NCBI RefSeq assembly: GCF_003269295.1
Contig: NZ_QLTT01000005.1
Location: forward strand, 248,001 to 312,000
Direction: 5' to 3'
From: Lentzea atacamensis
GTDB taxonomy: Bacteria > Actinomycetota > Actinomycetes > Mycobacteriales > Pseudonocardiaceae
Length of the DNA stretch: 64,000 nt
Shown: in pieces, positions 18,508-26,795 of the stretch
Layout of the letters: each line of letters starts with the position of its first letter
How positions within the stretch are numbered: the stretch's first letter is position 1
Position numbers and translations under genes: made by a program
The notes under the pieces: generated by a model
Told to the model about the DNA's origin: nothing
The model's database searches: none
What the model saw: only the letters and a program-made list of their open reading frames with translations

Positions 18508-20289
18508 ACGTGTGGAATCGCCGGAGAGGTCGTGACCGCGCAGGTGGGAAGCCCCGACCTCGCCGCGGTGGAACGCATGACGCGATCCCTGTGGTCACGG
18601 GGCCCGGACGGTGCGGGGCACTGGTCCGAGGGACGGGTGGCGCTCGGACACCGAAGACTGTCGATCATCGACCTGTCCGAGAACGGCACCCAGCCCATGA
18701 TCGACGACGAGCTCGGGCTGGCGATCGTGTTCAACGGGTGCATCTACAACTACCGGGAACTGCGCGCGGAGCTGTCGAGCCGCTACCGCTTCAGGTCCAC
18801 CAGCGACACCGAGGTGATCCTCAAAGCCTACGACCGCTGGGGTGAGCGGTTCGTCGAGCACCTCGTCGGCATGTTCGCGATCGCGCTGGTCGACCGGCGG
18901 CGCGACCGGGTGCTGCTGGTCAGGGACCGGCTCGGGATCAAGCCCCTCTACGTGGCCGAGGTGCACGGGCGGACGCGGTTCGCCTCGACCCTGCCCGCGC
19001 TGCTGGCGGGTGGCGGTGTGGACACGGAGCTCGACCCGGTGGGCCTGCACCACTACCTGACCTGGCACTCCATTGTCCCCGCACCGCGCACGGTCCTGCG
19101 CGGCGTGCGCAAGCTGCCGGCCGCCACGATCCGCGTGCTCGAACCGGGCCGGGCACCCCGAGATCACGTCTACTGGCAGCCGTCGTACACGCGGCGGTCC
19201 GAGCACGCCGGGTGGGCCGCGCAGGACTGGCGTGACGCGGTCCGTGAGGCGCTGCAGGTCGCGGTGCGGCGGCGCACGGTGTCCGATGTGGACGTCGGCG
19301 TGCTGCTCTCCGGAGGACTGGACTCCAGCCTCCTGGTGGCGTTGCTCGCCGAGGAAGGGCAGCAGCCCAGCACGTTCAGCATCGGCTTCACCGACCGCGA
19401 CGGAGTGGACGGTGACGAGTTCGCCTACTCCGACGCCGTCGCGCAGAAGTTCGGCACCGATCACCATCAGCTGCGCATCGATGACGAGCAGATCGCCTCC
19501 GCCGTCGAGCACGCCGTGGGATCGATGAGCGAACCGATGGGCAGCCACGACGCCACCGCATTCCACCTCGTGTGCCGCGAGGTGTCCCGGCACATCAAGG
19601 TCGTGCAGTGCGGTCAGGGCGCCGACGAGGTGTTCGCGGGCTACCGCTACCACCAGCCCGCAGCCGGCGCGGCACGGCACCAAGCGGCCGACGTGCTCCG
19701 CGAAGCGTTCCACGACCTGACCCACGACGAGCTCGCGCACGTGCTGAAACCGGACTGGCTTCCGGATGAGGACGTCAGCAGCGACCTCGTTGCGCGGCAC
19801 CTCGCCGCTCCTGGCGCGGACACTGCGCTGGATGCCGTACTGCGGACGGACACGCATCTGCTGATGCCCGACGACCCGGTCAAGCGGGTGGACAACATGG
19901 CGATGGCGTGGGGCGTCGAGGCGCGCGTGCCGTTCCTCGACCAGGACCTCGTGGAACTCGTCGCGGCGTGCCCGCCGGAGCTGAAGTCCGGACAGGACGG
20001 CAAGGGCATCCTCAAGGACATCGGGCGCGATCTGCTGCCCGTCGAGGTGGTCGACCGGAAGAAGGGGTACTTCCCGGTTCCGGCGCTCACCCGGCTCGAC
20101 GGAGAGGTGCTCGGCCTGCTCCGCTCCGCGTTGAGCTCCCCCGCCGCCCGCCGTCGCGGCGTCCTGCGCCCCGGTTACGTCGACGCCCTGCTGGCCGATC
20201 CGAACGGCCAGTTCACCAAAGCCGGGAGTAACGCGCTGTGGCACCTGGGCGTGCTGGAAATCTGGCTGCAGCAGCACGGCATCGGCTGA
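18508..20289 (+). CDS. asnB: Asparagine synthetase (glutamine-hydrolysing) with non-canonical ACG start position
   Basis: A 593-residue glutamine-dependent asparagine synthetase. The glutaminase domain should begin Met-Cys; the sequence reads ACG-TGT-GGA-ATC-GCC-GGA (xCGIAG), so the catalytic Cys codon (18511) is intact but the preceding codon is ACG. The frame has a stop 14 codons upstream and no ATG/GTG/TTG between. GAGGAG lies 7 bases before ACG, the normal position for a start. Downstream GTG at 18532 would remove the Cys. Either ACG is used, or two bases of a GTGTGT run were lost (GTG-TGT-GGA). The synthetase domain is normal: SGGLDSSLL (PPi loop), GQGADEVFAGYRYH, and MAWGVEARVPFLDQDLV. 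Glutaminase motifs RGPDGAGHW, VFNGCIYNYRELR and RDRLGIKPLY are intact. Confidence 0.88.
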   Translation, partial: TCGIAGEVVTAQVGSPDLAAVERMTRSLWSRGPDGAGHWSEGRVALGHRRLSIIDLSENGTQPMIDDELGLAIVFNGCIYNYRELRAELSSRYRFRSTSDTEVILKAYDRWGERFVEHLVGMFAIALVDRRRDRVLLVRDRLGIKPLYVAEVHGRTRFASTLPALLAGGGVDTELDPVGLHHYLTWHSIVPAPRTVLRGVRKLPAATIRVLEPGRAPRDHVYWQPSYTRRSEHAGWAAQDWRDAVREALQVAVRRRTVSDVDVGVLLSGGLDSSLLVALLAEEGQQPSTFSIGFTDRDGVDGDEFAYSDAVAQKFGTDHHQLRIDDEQIASAVEHAVGSMSEPMGSHDATAFHLVCREVSRHIKVVQCGQGADEVFAGYRYHQPAAGAARHQAADVLREAFHDLTHDELAHVLKPDWLPDEDVSSDLVARHLAAPGADTALDAVLRTDTHLLMPDDPVKRVDNMAMAWGVEARVPFLDQDLVELVAACPPELKSGQDGKGILKDIGRDLLPVEVVDRKKGYFPVPALTRLDGEVLGLLRSALSSPAARRRGVLRPGYVDALLADPNGQFTKAGSNALWHLGVLEIWLQQHGIG

Positions 20290-20344
20290 GTCTGCACGGG
20301 CCGCAGCTGGCCTCCGGTTGGACCGGAATCGTCGGGGTACGCCA

Positions 20345-20476
20345 GTGCCGCTGCTGGCACGGCACCTGCCCGACAGCAAGGCCGACATGATGTTGCGCGG
20401 GCTGGAGCAGGAACCCGACGGCGGCGGCGCGAAGGAACAGCTGCTGAGGCAACGCGCCGCGGAAAGGAACCCGTGA
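20345..20476 (+). CDS. Small ORF coupled to the DsbA-like pseudogene
   Basis: A 43-codon frame (GTG start) encoding a charged helical peptide, LARHLPDSKADMMLRGLEQE then AKEQLLRQRAAERNP. Its TGA overlaps the ATG of the next gene (ATGA-type junction), the normal sign of translational coupling. The composition is unlike shadow frames. It may be a complete small protein or the C-terminal end of a larger lost gene, since the frame continues upstream without a better start to about 20282. Confidence 0.4.
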   Translation: MPLLARHLPDSKADMMLRGLEQEPDGGGAKEQLLRQRAAERNP

Positions 20477-21179
20477 TGACCCGGCCGGATGTGCGTCCCG
20501 GAACCATTGTGATCTACACCGACGTCGCTTGCGCGTGGTCGACCGTCACGATCGCGCGGCTGCTGCGCACCCGCGCCGACCTCGGCCTCGACGAGCAGGT
20601 GCGGCTGGACCACCGGTGCTTCCTGCTCGAGGACGTCAACTCCTTCCCCATCCCCAAGAAGCTCCTCGACTCCGAGATCCCGGTCGCCGGCGCCCTCGAA
20701 CCCAGTCTGGGCTGGAAACCCTGGCAGGCCGATCCGTCCGAGTGACCGGTCACCACAGCGCCGGCCAACGAGGCCGTTCACGCCGCCAAACTGCAGTCAC
20801 TGCAGGCCGCCGAGGAACTCGATCTGGCGTTGCGCCTGGCGTTCTTCCGCGACAGCCGGTGCATTTCGCTGCGCCACGAGATCGTCGACATCGCGCAGGG
20901 CTGTCGCACGTCGACGCCACCGAGATCGGCGCGGCACTGGACGACGGCCGGGCACGCGGGCCCATGATGCGCGACTACCGAGCCCATCGAGAGGCCGTGC
21001 AGGGCAGTCCGCACCTGTTCTTCGCCGACGGTTACGACGTGCACAACCCCGGCGTTCAGCTGCGCTGGGAAGGCGAGCAGGGCGCCGGATTCCCGGTGGT
21101 GGACTCCGACGATCCCCTGGTGTTCGAACGACTTCTGCGGCACGCCGCAGCCGCTGACCGGTCGACGACGGCCACATGA
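20476..21179 (+). pseudogene. DsbA/FrnE-like thioredoxin-fold oxidoreductase, disrupted
   Basis: The first 89 codons (TRPDVRPGTIVIYTDVACAW...) read as the N-terminal half of a DsbA/FrnE-family protein. An in-frame TGA at 20743 replaces an expected Trp (GE-W-PVTT...). The same frame stays open beyond it (ANEAVHAAKLQSLQAAEEL, LALRLAFFRDSR), then shifts near 20900 into a frame carrying VDATEIGAALDDGRARGPMM and HNPGVQLRWEGEQGAGFPVV. These fit the family's C-terminal part. One nonsense change plus one frameshift makes this a genuine pseudogene more likely than an assembly slip. The CxxC site is DVACAWS, lacking the second Cys. The intact protein would be about 230 aa. Confidence 0.75.
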
Positions 21180-21221
21180 CAGGGACGATCGAACTGCCGT
21201 TGGGGGGGCATCGTCGGCAGA

Positions 21222-22529
21222 TCAGCGACGTTCGAGCTCTGCCGCACGCCAGCGATCGGCCCCGACGGCAACGCGGTGACCGGCGGCAGCGGTGCGATGA
21301 TCCTCGGCCTCGCTGCCACCGCGTGCCGCCGTCGCCAAGTTCGGGACCGCCGCACGAGCTCGCTGGTAAACGCGCAGCATGTCGGCAGCGACCCGGTCCC
21401 ACGAGTAACGCGCGGCTACACGATCCTGTCCCGCTATGCCGAACTCCTGGCGCTGGGTGGCGTCGGCCAGCAACGCGTGCAACGCACGTGCCAGCGCAGC
21501 TGGATCGCGCGGCGGAACATGCACACCGGTCACGCCGTCCACCACAGTGTCGGTGAGCCCACCGACCGCGGTTGCGACCACCGGCACGCCACAAGCCATG
21601 GCTTCCAGGGGCACGATGCCGAACGGCTCGTACCACGGTGCACACACCACGGCATCCGCCGATCGCAACAATGCGGGCATGTCCGATCGTGACACCTGCC
21701 CGGTGAACACAACGCGGTCCGCGACCCCGGCATCAGTCGCCAGAGCCCTCAGCCGCTTCGCCTCGGGATCGTCCCGCAACCTGCCGCCGGCAGGCCCACC
21801 GGCGATCACCAGCTCAGTGTCGTCCAATTTGGAGAGAGCAGCGATGACGTCGTCAAATCCCTTGCGCCGCACGAACCTGCCGACCGTGACAATGCGCCTT
21901 GGTCGGCCGCGCTCGGCACGCGGACCTTCTGGAGTGAACATCGCCAGGTCCACCCCGCACGGCACGATCGACATGCGTGAACGAGCAAGCCCCATGCGGA
22001 TGAGCTCGGACACCTCGTCCGAACAGGTCGCCGCGATCGCCGCGACCCGCCGGCCGATGAGCCGTTCGACACCGACACGCTCGGGTGGGCTCGTGTCATC
22101 GGCAGCCTGGTGGCGCCGCTTCACGATCCCAAGTGCGTGATAGGTCTGCACCACCGGCACGTTCATCGGACGCGCGCCGTGCACCGCCGCGAGTCCTGAC
22201 ATCCAGAAATGGGCGTGTACGACATCCGGAGTGTCATCGCTCCACCGGGCGGCCAGGAAGTGGGCGAACTCCCCCATGTGCGGAAGAAGCTCGTCCTTGG
22301 CGAGCCGCGTCGCCGGACCAGCCGGCACATGCACCACGTCATAGCCTTGATCAGTGCGCACACGGGCAGATGAGCGTGGATGGTCGCGTCTGGTGTACAC
22401 CACCACCTCGTGCCCGTGCCGGCACAACGTCGCCGACAACTCCGCCACGTAGAGGTTCTGTCCCCCGGCGTCCACATCGCCCAACACCGCCAGCGGGCTG
22501 GCGTGTTCGGACACCATCGCGATCTTCAC
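21222..22529 (-). CDS. GT4-family glycosyltransferase (MshA/sucrose-phosphate-synthase-like)
   Basis: A 435-aa retaining GT-B glycosyltransferase. The N-terminal donor/acceptor loop [14 protein letters not shown] and [11 protein letters not shown] are typical of MshA and sucrose-phosphate synthase relatives. The C-terminal half has [37 protein letters not shown] and the E-x7-E motif [19 protein letters not shown] that binds the nucleotide sugar. The true substrate is unknown; it is not obviously MshA because the genome context lacks mycothiol genes. The start is GTG at 22529 with GGAGG seven bases upstream. The last 35 residues are an Ala/Arg-rich low-complexity tail. It faces no partner gene in an operon. 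Confidence 0.87.
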   Translation of the reverse strand: MKIAMVSEHASPLAVLGDVDAGGQNLYVAELSATLCRHGHEVVVYTRRDHPRSSARVRTDQGYDVVHVPAGPATRLAKDELLPHMGEFAHFLAARWSDDTPDVVHAHFWMSGLAAVHGARPMNVPVVQTYHALGIVKRRHQAADDTSPPERVGVERLIGRRVAAIAATCSDEVSELIRMGLARSRMSIVPCGVDLAMFTPEGPRAERGRPRRIVTVGRFVRRKGFDDVIAALSKLDDTELVIAGGPAGGRLRDDPEAKRLRALATDAGVADRVVFTGQVSRSDMPALLRSADAVVCAPWYEPFGIVPLEAMACGVPVVATAVGGLTDTVVDGVTGVHVPPRDPAALARALHALLADATQRQEFGIAGQDRVAARYSWDRVAADMLRVYQRARAAVPNLATAARGGSEAEDHRTAAAGHRVAVGADRWRAAELERR

Positions 22530-22881
22530 CTGCTCACCTCCGTCAACGGATCAGCGCTTCGACTCCCTCGGAGCGCGCCCAACGTCCGCCGATCACCTGC
22601 CGTAGCGCTTCGCCGGTCAAGCCGCCGAGCGGCCCCGGAGACGTCCTTCCAGCAGGTCACGCGCACGACCCCGGCGATACCAGCGACAACACCGCTATCA
22701 CTGTGATCAGGACACGGTCGTGTCGGTCACGAATGGCGGATAACCGACAGCACAGCGGTCGAAACACCGCTACTCACCGTTGCGGCGGAAGACGATGACC
22801 GACCGTCGTTTGAAGTGGCGGTCCACGGGTACGGCACGAGTGACCGCAAGAGCAAGGAGAGCAGCCAGCGGAGGCAGAGCG
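22530..22881. other. 352-base gap between glycosyltransferase and hydrolase remnant
   Basis: No coding sequence that I can support. The only clear element is the SigB-type promoter at 22807-22831. Confidence 0.5.
22807..22831 (+). promoter_or_regulatory. SigB/SigF-type promoter candidate
   Basis: CGTTT, 15 bases, GGGTA, 50 bases upstream of the broken hydrolase gene. Spacing and both boxes are ideal, so the promoter appears better preserved than the gene it served. Confidence 0.55.
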
Positions 22882-23656
22882 ATGAATGTCGTTGACAGGA
22901 TCCGTTCCGCAGCCCGCGAGCACGTTCTCGTCGCCATGCTGGGCATACCGCAGCTGCTGCGCCATCCTGTGGCGGAACGCCGACCCGAACCAGGGCAACG
23001 GACTCGGCGTGCTGCTGGTGCCAGGTTTCGGGTTCGGCGACGCCAGCCTCGCCTTGACCGCGACATGGTTGCGCAACAGGGGCTGTCAGCCAGCAGGCGC
23101 TCAGATCGGTCTCAACGTTGGGCTGCACCAGCGAACTCGTTGAACGGATCGAACGCCGGCTGGAGCAGCACGCCGAAGCGACCGGTCGCCGCGTGGTCCT
23201 GCTCGGACATAGCCGAGGCGGCCTCGCCCGGCTCATGAGCGTCCGCAAGCCGGATCTGTGCGAGAGCTCGTGATGCTGGGCAGCCCGGTGCTCGATCCGC
23301 TCGGAGGGCACACCGGCGTGCTGCGGGTCGCCCGCCCGCTGGCACGGCTGTCCGCCGTGGGACTACCCGGACTGCTCGCAGAGGACTGCCTGACCGGCAC
23401 CTGCTTCGACCAGAACATCGCGGCACTGGCCGAACGCTTGCAGGTCCCGGCGATCGCGATCTATTCCCGTGAGGACGCGATCGCACCCTGGCGCTCGTGT
23501 CTCGATCCCTGCGCCGAGTGCGTCGAGGTCCGCAGCACCCACACCGGCATGGACCTCTACCGCGTCCTAAAACGACGGCTGGCGCACTGGGCCGATGACA
23601 GCCGACAAAGCACCATGAAACGCGCACGGCAACGGACGCATGAGGCCAGGACGTAG
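22882..23656 (+). pseudogene. Alpha/beta-hydrolase paralogue with multiple frameshifts
   Basis: Segments in successive frames spell a homologue of the hydrolase at 12000: MNVVDRIRSAAREHVLVAML, then PNQGNGLGVLLVPGFGFGDA, then a stretch around a GHSRGG-type elbow near 23210, then VMLGSPVLDPLGGHTGVL to the end at 23656. At least three frame changes are needed (near 22965, 23120 and 23260). The C-terminal half preserves CLTGTCFDQN, AIYSREDAIAPW and VEVRSTHTGMD, clearly the same family. Ancestral duplication followed by decay is the simplest reading; several assembly errors in one gene is the alternative. Confidence 0.8.
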
Positions 23657-23708
23657 GCCTCCATCGTGGATGGTGGTTCTCGGCTGAAACGAGCATCATT
23701 TGACGGGT

Positions 23709-24209
23709 ATGTCCGGCTGGGCGGCCGCACCGCCGACGAACGTCTACAGCAGCGAGGACGTGAGGCACGTGCTCTCCACCGGCCAGCTCGACGACAACCC
23801 GAGACCCGCCGTGGTCGACCTCGACCGCCAGGTATCTGGCCTGGCGGCGGTTCGGCGCTGGACTCGCGACGCCCTGTGCGGTGTCACCGCCGACGAGCTG
23901 GAAGACATCGTGCTCGTCGTCAACGAGCTGGTGAGCAACGCGTTCGACCACGGCAGTAGTCCGCGCCAGATGCGACTGCACCGATCGATGGAGCCGTGTT
24001 TCGTCCGCGTGGAGATCGACGACGGCTCAGCCGAAGTGCCCACGCTGGGCGCCTCGCGCCTGAACGGCGACCGTGGACGAGGAATGCTCCTGGTCAACCG
24101 TTTGGCCAAGGATTGGGGGGTGACACCTCGCTCCGATGGCAAGACGGTGTGGGCTGAGATCACCTGCGAGCCCCCGTGCCGTATTACCGCTGGCCCACCG
24201 AGCGGATGA
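23709..24209 (+). CDS. RsbW-like ATP-binding anti-sigma kinase
   Basis: A 166-aa GHKL ATPase of the HATPase_c_2 (SpoIIAB/RsbW-like) type. The N box is VVNELVSNAFDHG (about residue 75), the G1 box VRVEIDDGSAEVP, and the G2 box GDRGRGMLLVNRLAKDWG. Such proteins bind a sigma factor or phosphorylate a STAS antagonist; in actinomycetes many are orphan regulators. The STAS protein at 3574 is a candidate partner. ATG at 23709 is chosen over the TTG at 23700. The gene stands alone, 208 bases before the GAF-ANTAR gene at 24417. Confidence 0.85.
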   Translation: MSGWAAAPPTNVYSSEDVRHVLSTGQLDDNPRPAVVDLDRQVSGLAAVRRWTRDALCGVTADELEDIVLVVNELVSNAFDHGSSPRQMRLHRSMEPCFVRVEIDDGSAEVPTLGASRLNGDRGRGMLLVNRLAKDWGVTPRSDGKTVWAEITCEPPCRITAGPPSG

Positions 24210-24416
24210 GCGACACCCGTTGCCACAGTGCTTGCTACAGACAGCAACTGGCCTGGGCATCGGGTGCCCCGGCTCGGCGGCTGCACAACGCCCAGGAAGC
24301 CGAGGACGACGGCGACCGGCTGACCAGTTGTCGCCAGGTGGCCGCGCCAGGCCCTACGCTTCCGTAGCGTCACACGTTGGACGCGAGCAGGTTGTGCGAG
24401 CAGAGGCGGCCGTGAC

Positions 24417-25196
24417 ATGAACCGAGCAGACGAGAACAGCGAAGTCACGGCGACTGTGTCCGAGAACCGTCCTGATCCCGTGGACCGCTTGGATGAAGCC
24501 GCGATCGCACTGGAAGACCTACGTGGTGCGTTCGCCCTGCACGAGCCGCTGGCCACGGTTCTGCGGCGCGTTGCCGACTCCGCCACCAAGGTCATCCCCG
24601 ATGCCGACGCGGTCACGATCACGGTGCTGGAAGAGCAGACCGTGAGAACGGCCGCCGCGACTGACGACCAGCTCACCGAGATCGACCAGGCGCAGTACAC
24701 CGCGCAGCGGGGCCCGTGCCTGCAAGCCGCCACCACGCTCAGGCCCGTCCGTGCGGTCGTCGGCAACGAGGTTGAGAGCTGGCCGGAGTTCGACGCACTG
24801 GCCGCGAAGCGCGGGATCTGCGCCTACCTGTCGGTGCCACTGCTGGCGCTGGACGCCGGCGGCGAGGAACAACTGGTGGGCTCGCTCAACGTCTACAGCT
24901 ACACCCCCACGGCGTTCGACCCGTTCGACGAAGGTCTCATGCGTTTGTTCACCACCGCCGCGGGCATGGCCATCACCAATGCCCAGGCGTGGCACACCAC
25001 GAAACAGCGCCTCGCACAGCTGGAGACTGCGCTGGTCTCACGTGCTGCGATCGATCAGGCAAAGGGTGTCCTGATGGCGGTGCACGGCTGCGACGCGATT
25101 GAGGCGTTCGCGATGCTGGTGCACCAGTCCCAGAACACCAACACCAAACTCCGCGACGTCGCACACGAGATCCTCATGACCGCCAAACGAAACTGA
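24417..25196 (+). CDS. GAF-ANTAR RNA-binding regulator
   Basis: A 259-aa GAF-ANTAR protein, the third in the window and intact. GAF spans about residues 30-190 with the motif QYTAQRGPCLQA, a variant of the family's LGEGPCL. ANTAR covers about 200-255 (LVSRAAIDQAKGVLMAVHGC). Expected role: antitermination through RNA hairpin binding in response to a GAF ligand. It follows the RsbW-like gene on the same strand, with a 208-base gap that contains no gene I can support. Confidence 0.88.
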   Translation: MNRADENSEVTATVSENRPDPVDRLDEAAIALEDLRGAFALHEPLATVLRRVADSATKVIPDADAVTITVLEEQTVRTAAATDDQLTEIDQAQYTAQRGPCLQAATTLRPVRAVVGNEVESWPEFDALAAKRGICAYLSVPLLALDAGGEEQLVGSLNVYSYTPTAFDPFDEGLMRLFTTAAGMAITNAQAWHTTKQRLAQLETALVSRAAIDQAKGVLMAVHGCDAIEAFAMLVHQSQNTNTKLRDVAHEILMTAKRN

Positions 25197-25490
25197 CCCG
25201 GACCCAGGAGATCGACCCGCGGAAGCAAAGCCGGAGAGCAAGTTCAGCACGTTGCCGACGCCGAACAAGAGGGTCAGCCCGGCCGCCGCAGCATGATCAC
25301 CGTGACCGCACGCCCAGCGCGCCAGAAACAGCACCTGGCGAGCACGAGGACATCCCTGGGATTAAGGGGTCAGGCCGCGGCGAGGTAGTGCGCCAGGCTC
25401 ATGGAGGTGAGTGAGCAGCCAGATGAGAGCGTTCGGATCGTTCCGCGCTCAGCGGGGCCTAGCCCGCGACGGGCCTGTCCCTTCACATAG
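25197..25490. other. Non-coding stretch with decayed sequence
   Basis: No intact gene. A minus-strand open frame starting near 25334 has a hydrophobic beginning (AAAAGLTLLFGVGNVLNLLS) but runs as a shadow into the GAF-ANTAR gene. I cannot support it as coding. Confidence 0.4.
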
Positions 25491-25700
25491 CTGAGCTTCC
25501 CAGACCGACAGCACGATGACGTCGGGTACACGGAGACGTTCCTGCGCTCCGGCTACGTCGAGAACCACGAGCAGGTGCAGGAAGTCACAGCACGGTTCTT
25601 CGCGTTGTCGAAGTTGGCCCTCGATGGGCATAAGTCGACAGAGCTCATCGCCGAAGCAGCTACAGGTCTGTGGCGGTCTGACGCGCTCGTCCGAGAGTGA
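25491..25700 (+). pseudogene. C-terminal remnant of a DUF5753-type XRE regulator
   Basis: A 69-codon frame with a TAG immediately before it and no start codon reads SFPDRQHDDVGYTETFLRSG, then YVENHEQVQEVTARFFALSK. The sequence F-P-D-x-DDVGYTE followed by an amphipathic helix fits the end of the DUF5753 domain that follows an N-terminal helix-turn-helix in many actinomycete regulators (often paired with a small DUF397 protein). The HTH half is absent. It marks the left border of the defence island. Confidence 0.4.
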
Positions 25701-25757
25701 GTTGCGATCGTGAGGTCAGACCATCCGGACGCGGTTCGACCGCTTTTAGGACAACAG

Positions 25758-26795
25758 CTACGCCACGATCAAGGTCCGGAGCAGGTCGTAACGGAGCGCT
25801 TCCTGAGGAATCACCCGGCCCTCGGTCAGCAAGTCGAATGCCTTGCCCCGTACCTCTTGGGGAAGCCAGCCGACCAGTCGCTTGGCATGGGTGACGTCGA
25901 CTGCACGTCCTGGCCTTGACGACCTGTCGATCAGGAGCTCCCACAGCCGGCACGCAGGCCCCGCTCGGACACCGACATTTTCGGCCGTGGCACACGCCGT
26001 GAAGGCGATCTCCAAACCGGCGGCGTCCAGGTCGCCGAGGTAGTCGAGGCGTGTCACGGAGAACGGCAGGCTTGGCAACGACTCCAAGGGCGCGGTGTTG
26101 CGACCCTGGACCCACGCCACGGCTGCCCAAGGCGAGGAGGGCGACTCGCGGAGCACGCGCAGCAGGGTGCGGAACGTGGCGTGGTTCTCGACGCAAACGA
26201 TTCTTCCCGCACCTGTGGCGGACAGACTCACGGGCTCCCACGTGAGCGGCGTCGGCACCCGCTCGCATCGGAGCAGCCCGAAGGTCAAGCGGTTCGACTG
26301 CCACAGCGTCGTCCCGCCTCGTGGTGGTGAGGAGTCGAACGCCTTTTCGTCGCCCAGAACCTCATAGGCACGTTCGGCGGTTGCGATGACGGGAACCTTG
26401 CCCCCGTTCGTGCGCCTGAGCCACTCGTTCACTGCCAGCAGGACCTCTCGCTGGGCGACAGACAGCAGTAGCCCTGTGGCCCATGTTGACAGTTCGTGGC
26501 GTAGCGGCGTGTCGATCGTCCGTCGGCGTTCTGGTGGCTCCTTGCGTCGCGGTAGCAGCACGGACTTGGGCAGCACGGTCACGCCGGACAGCACGGTCGC
26601 GGTCCGGGAGGCCGACCATCGTCCCTCGCGCTCTCCGCGGTCGATCGTCTCGCGCACCAGCTCAGCAACCGCCGCTGCTTCGACGTCGGGCGCGATCGCT
26701 TGGACCGCAAGAGACACAGCTTCGACACCGCGACGCCCGCCACGCCCGTCTGGGTCCAGTGTCGCGACAACGGCGTCGAGATCCACGTTCCTCAT
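25758..26795 (-). CDS. jetD: JetD-like Toprim nuclease subunit of a Wadjet-type system
   Basis: A 345-aa protein and last gene of the four-gene operon. Its C-terminal part has Toprim-like motifs: RIVCVENHATF (the conserved Glu), followed by VTRLDYLGDLDAAGLEIA (D-x-D). In Wadjet systems JetD is the topoisomerase-VI-like endonuclease that cuts extruded plasmid DNA. The N-terminal half (about residues 1-160) is helical with an arginine-rich linker, as expected for the DNA-binding arm. ATG at 26795 overlaps the JetC stop by four bases (ATGA). Assignment as JetD rests on the Toprim motifs and operon position; overall sequence is not one I can place in a numbered Wadjet type. Confidence 0.75.
   Translation of the reverse strand: MRNVDLDAVVATLDPDGRGGRRGVEAVSLAVQAIAPDVEAAAVAELVRETIDRGEREGRWSASRTATVLSGVTVLPKSVLLPRRKEPPERRRTIDTPLRHELSTWATGLLLSVAQREVLLAVNEWLRRTNGGKVPVIATAERAYEVLGDEKAFDSSPPRGGTTLWQSNRLTFGLLRCERVPTPLTWEPVSLSATGAGRIVCVENHATFRTLLRVLRESPSSPWAAVAWVQGRNTAPLESLPSLPFSVTRLDYLGDLDAAGLEIAFTACATAENVGVRAGPACRLWELLIDRSSRPGRAVDVTHAKRLVGWLPQEVRGKAFDLLTEGRVIPQEALRYDLLRTLIVA

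Noticed and set aside
20743..20745. Selenocysteine at the in-frame TGA
   Set aside because: The position aligns with Trp rather than Cys, a second frameshift follows, and I see no SECIS-like hairpin.
18595..20781. Very long open frame on the minus strand opposite asparagine synthetase
   Set aside because: Composition (Arg/Val/His/Gly-rich, no domain) is that of a high-GC antisense shadow; the plus-strand gene has full family motifs. The same applies to long frames opposite the Jet genes (29552-31438 plus), the 33768 gene (33549-35378 plus) and helD (46836-48803 minus).
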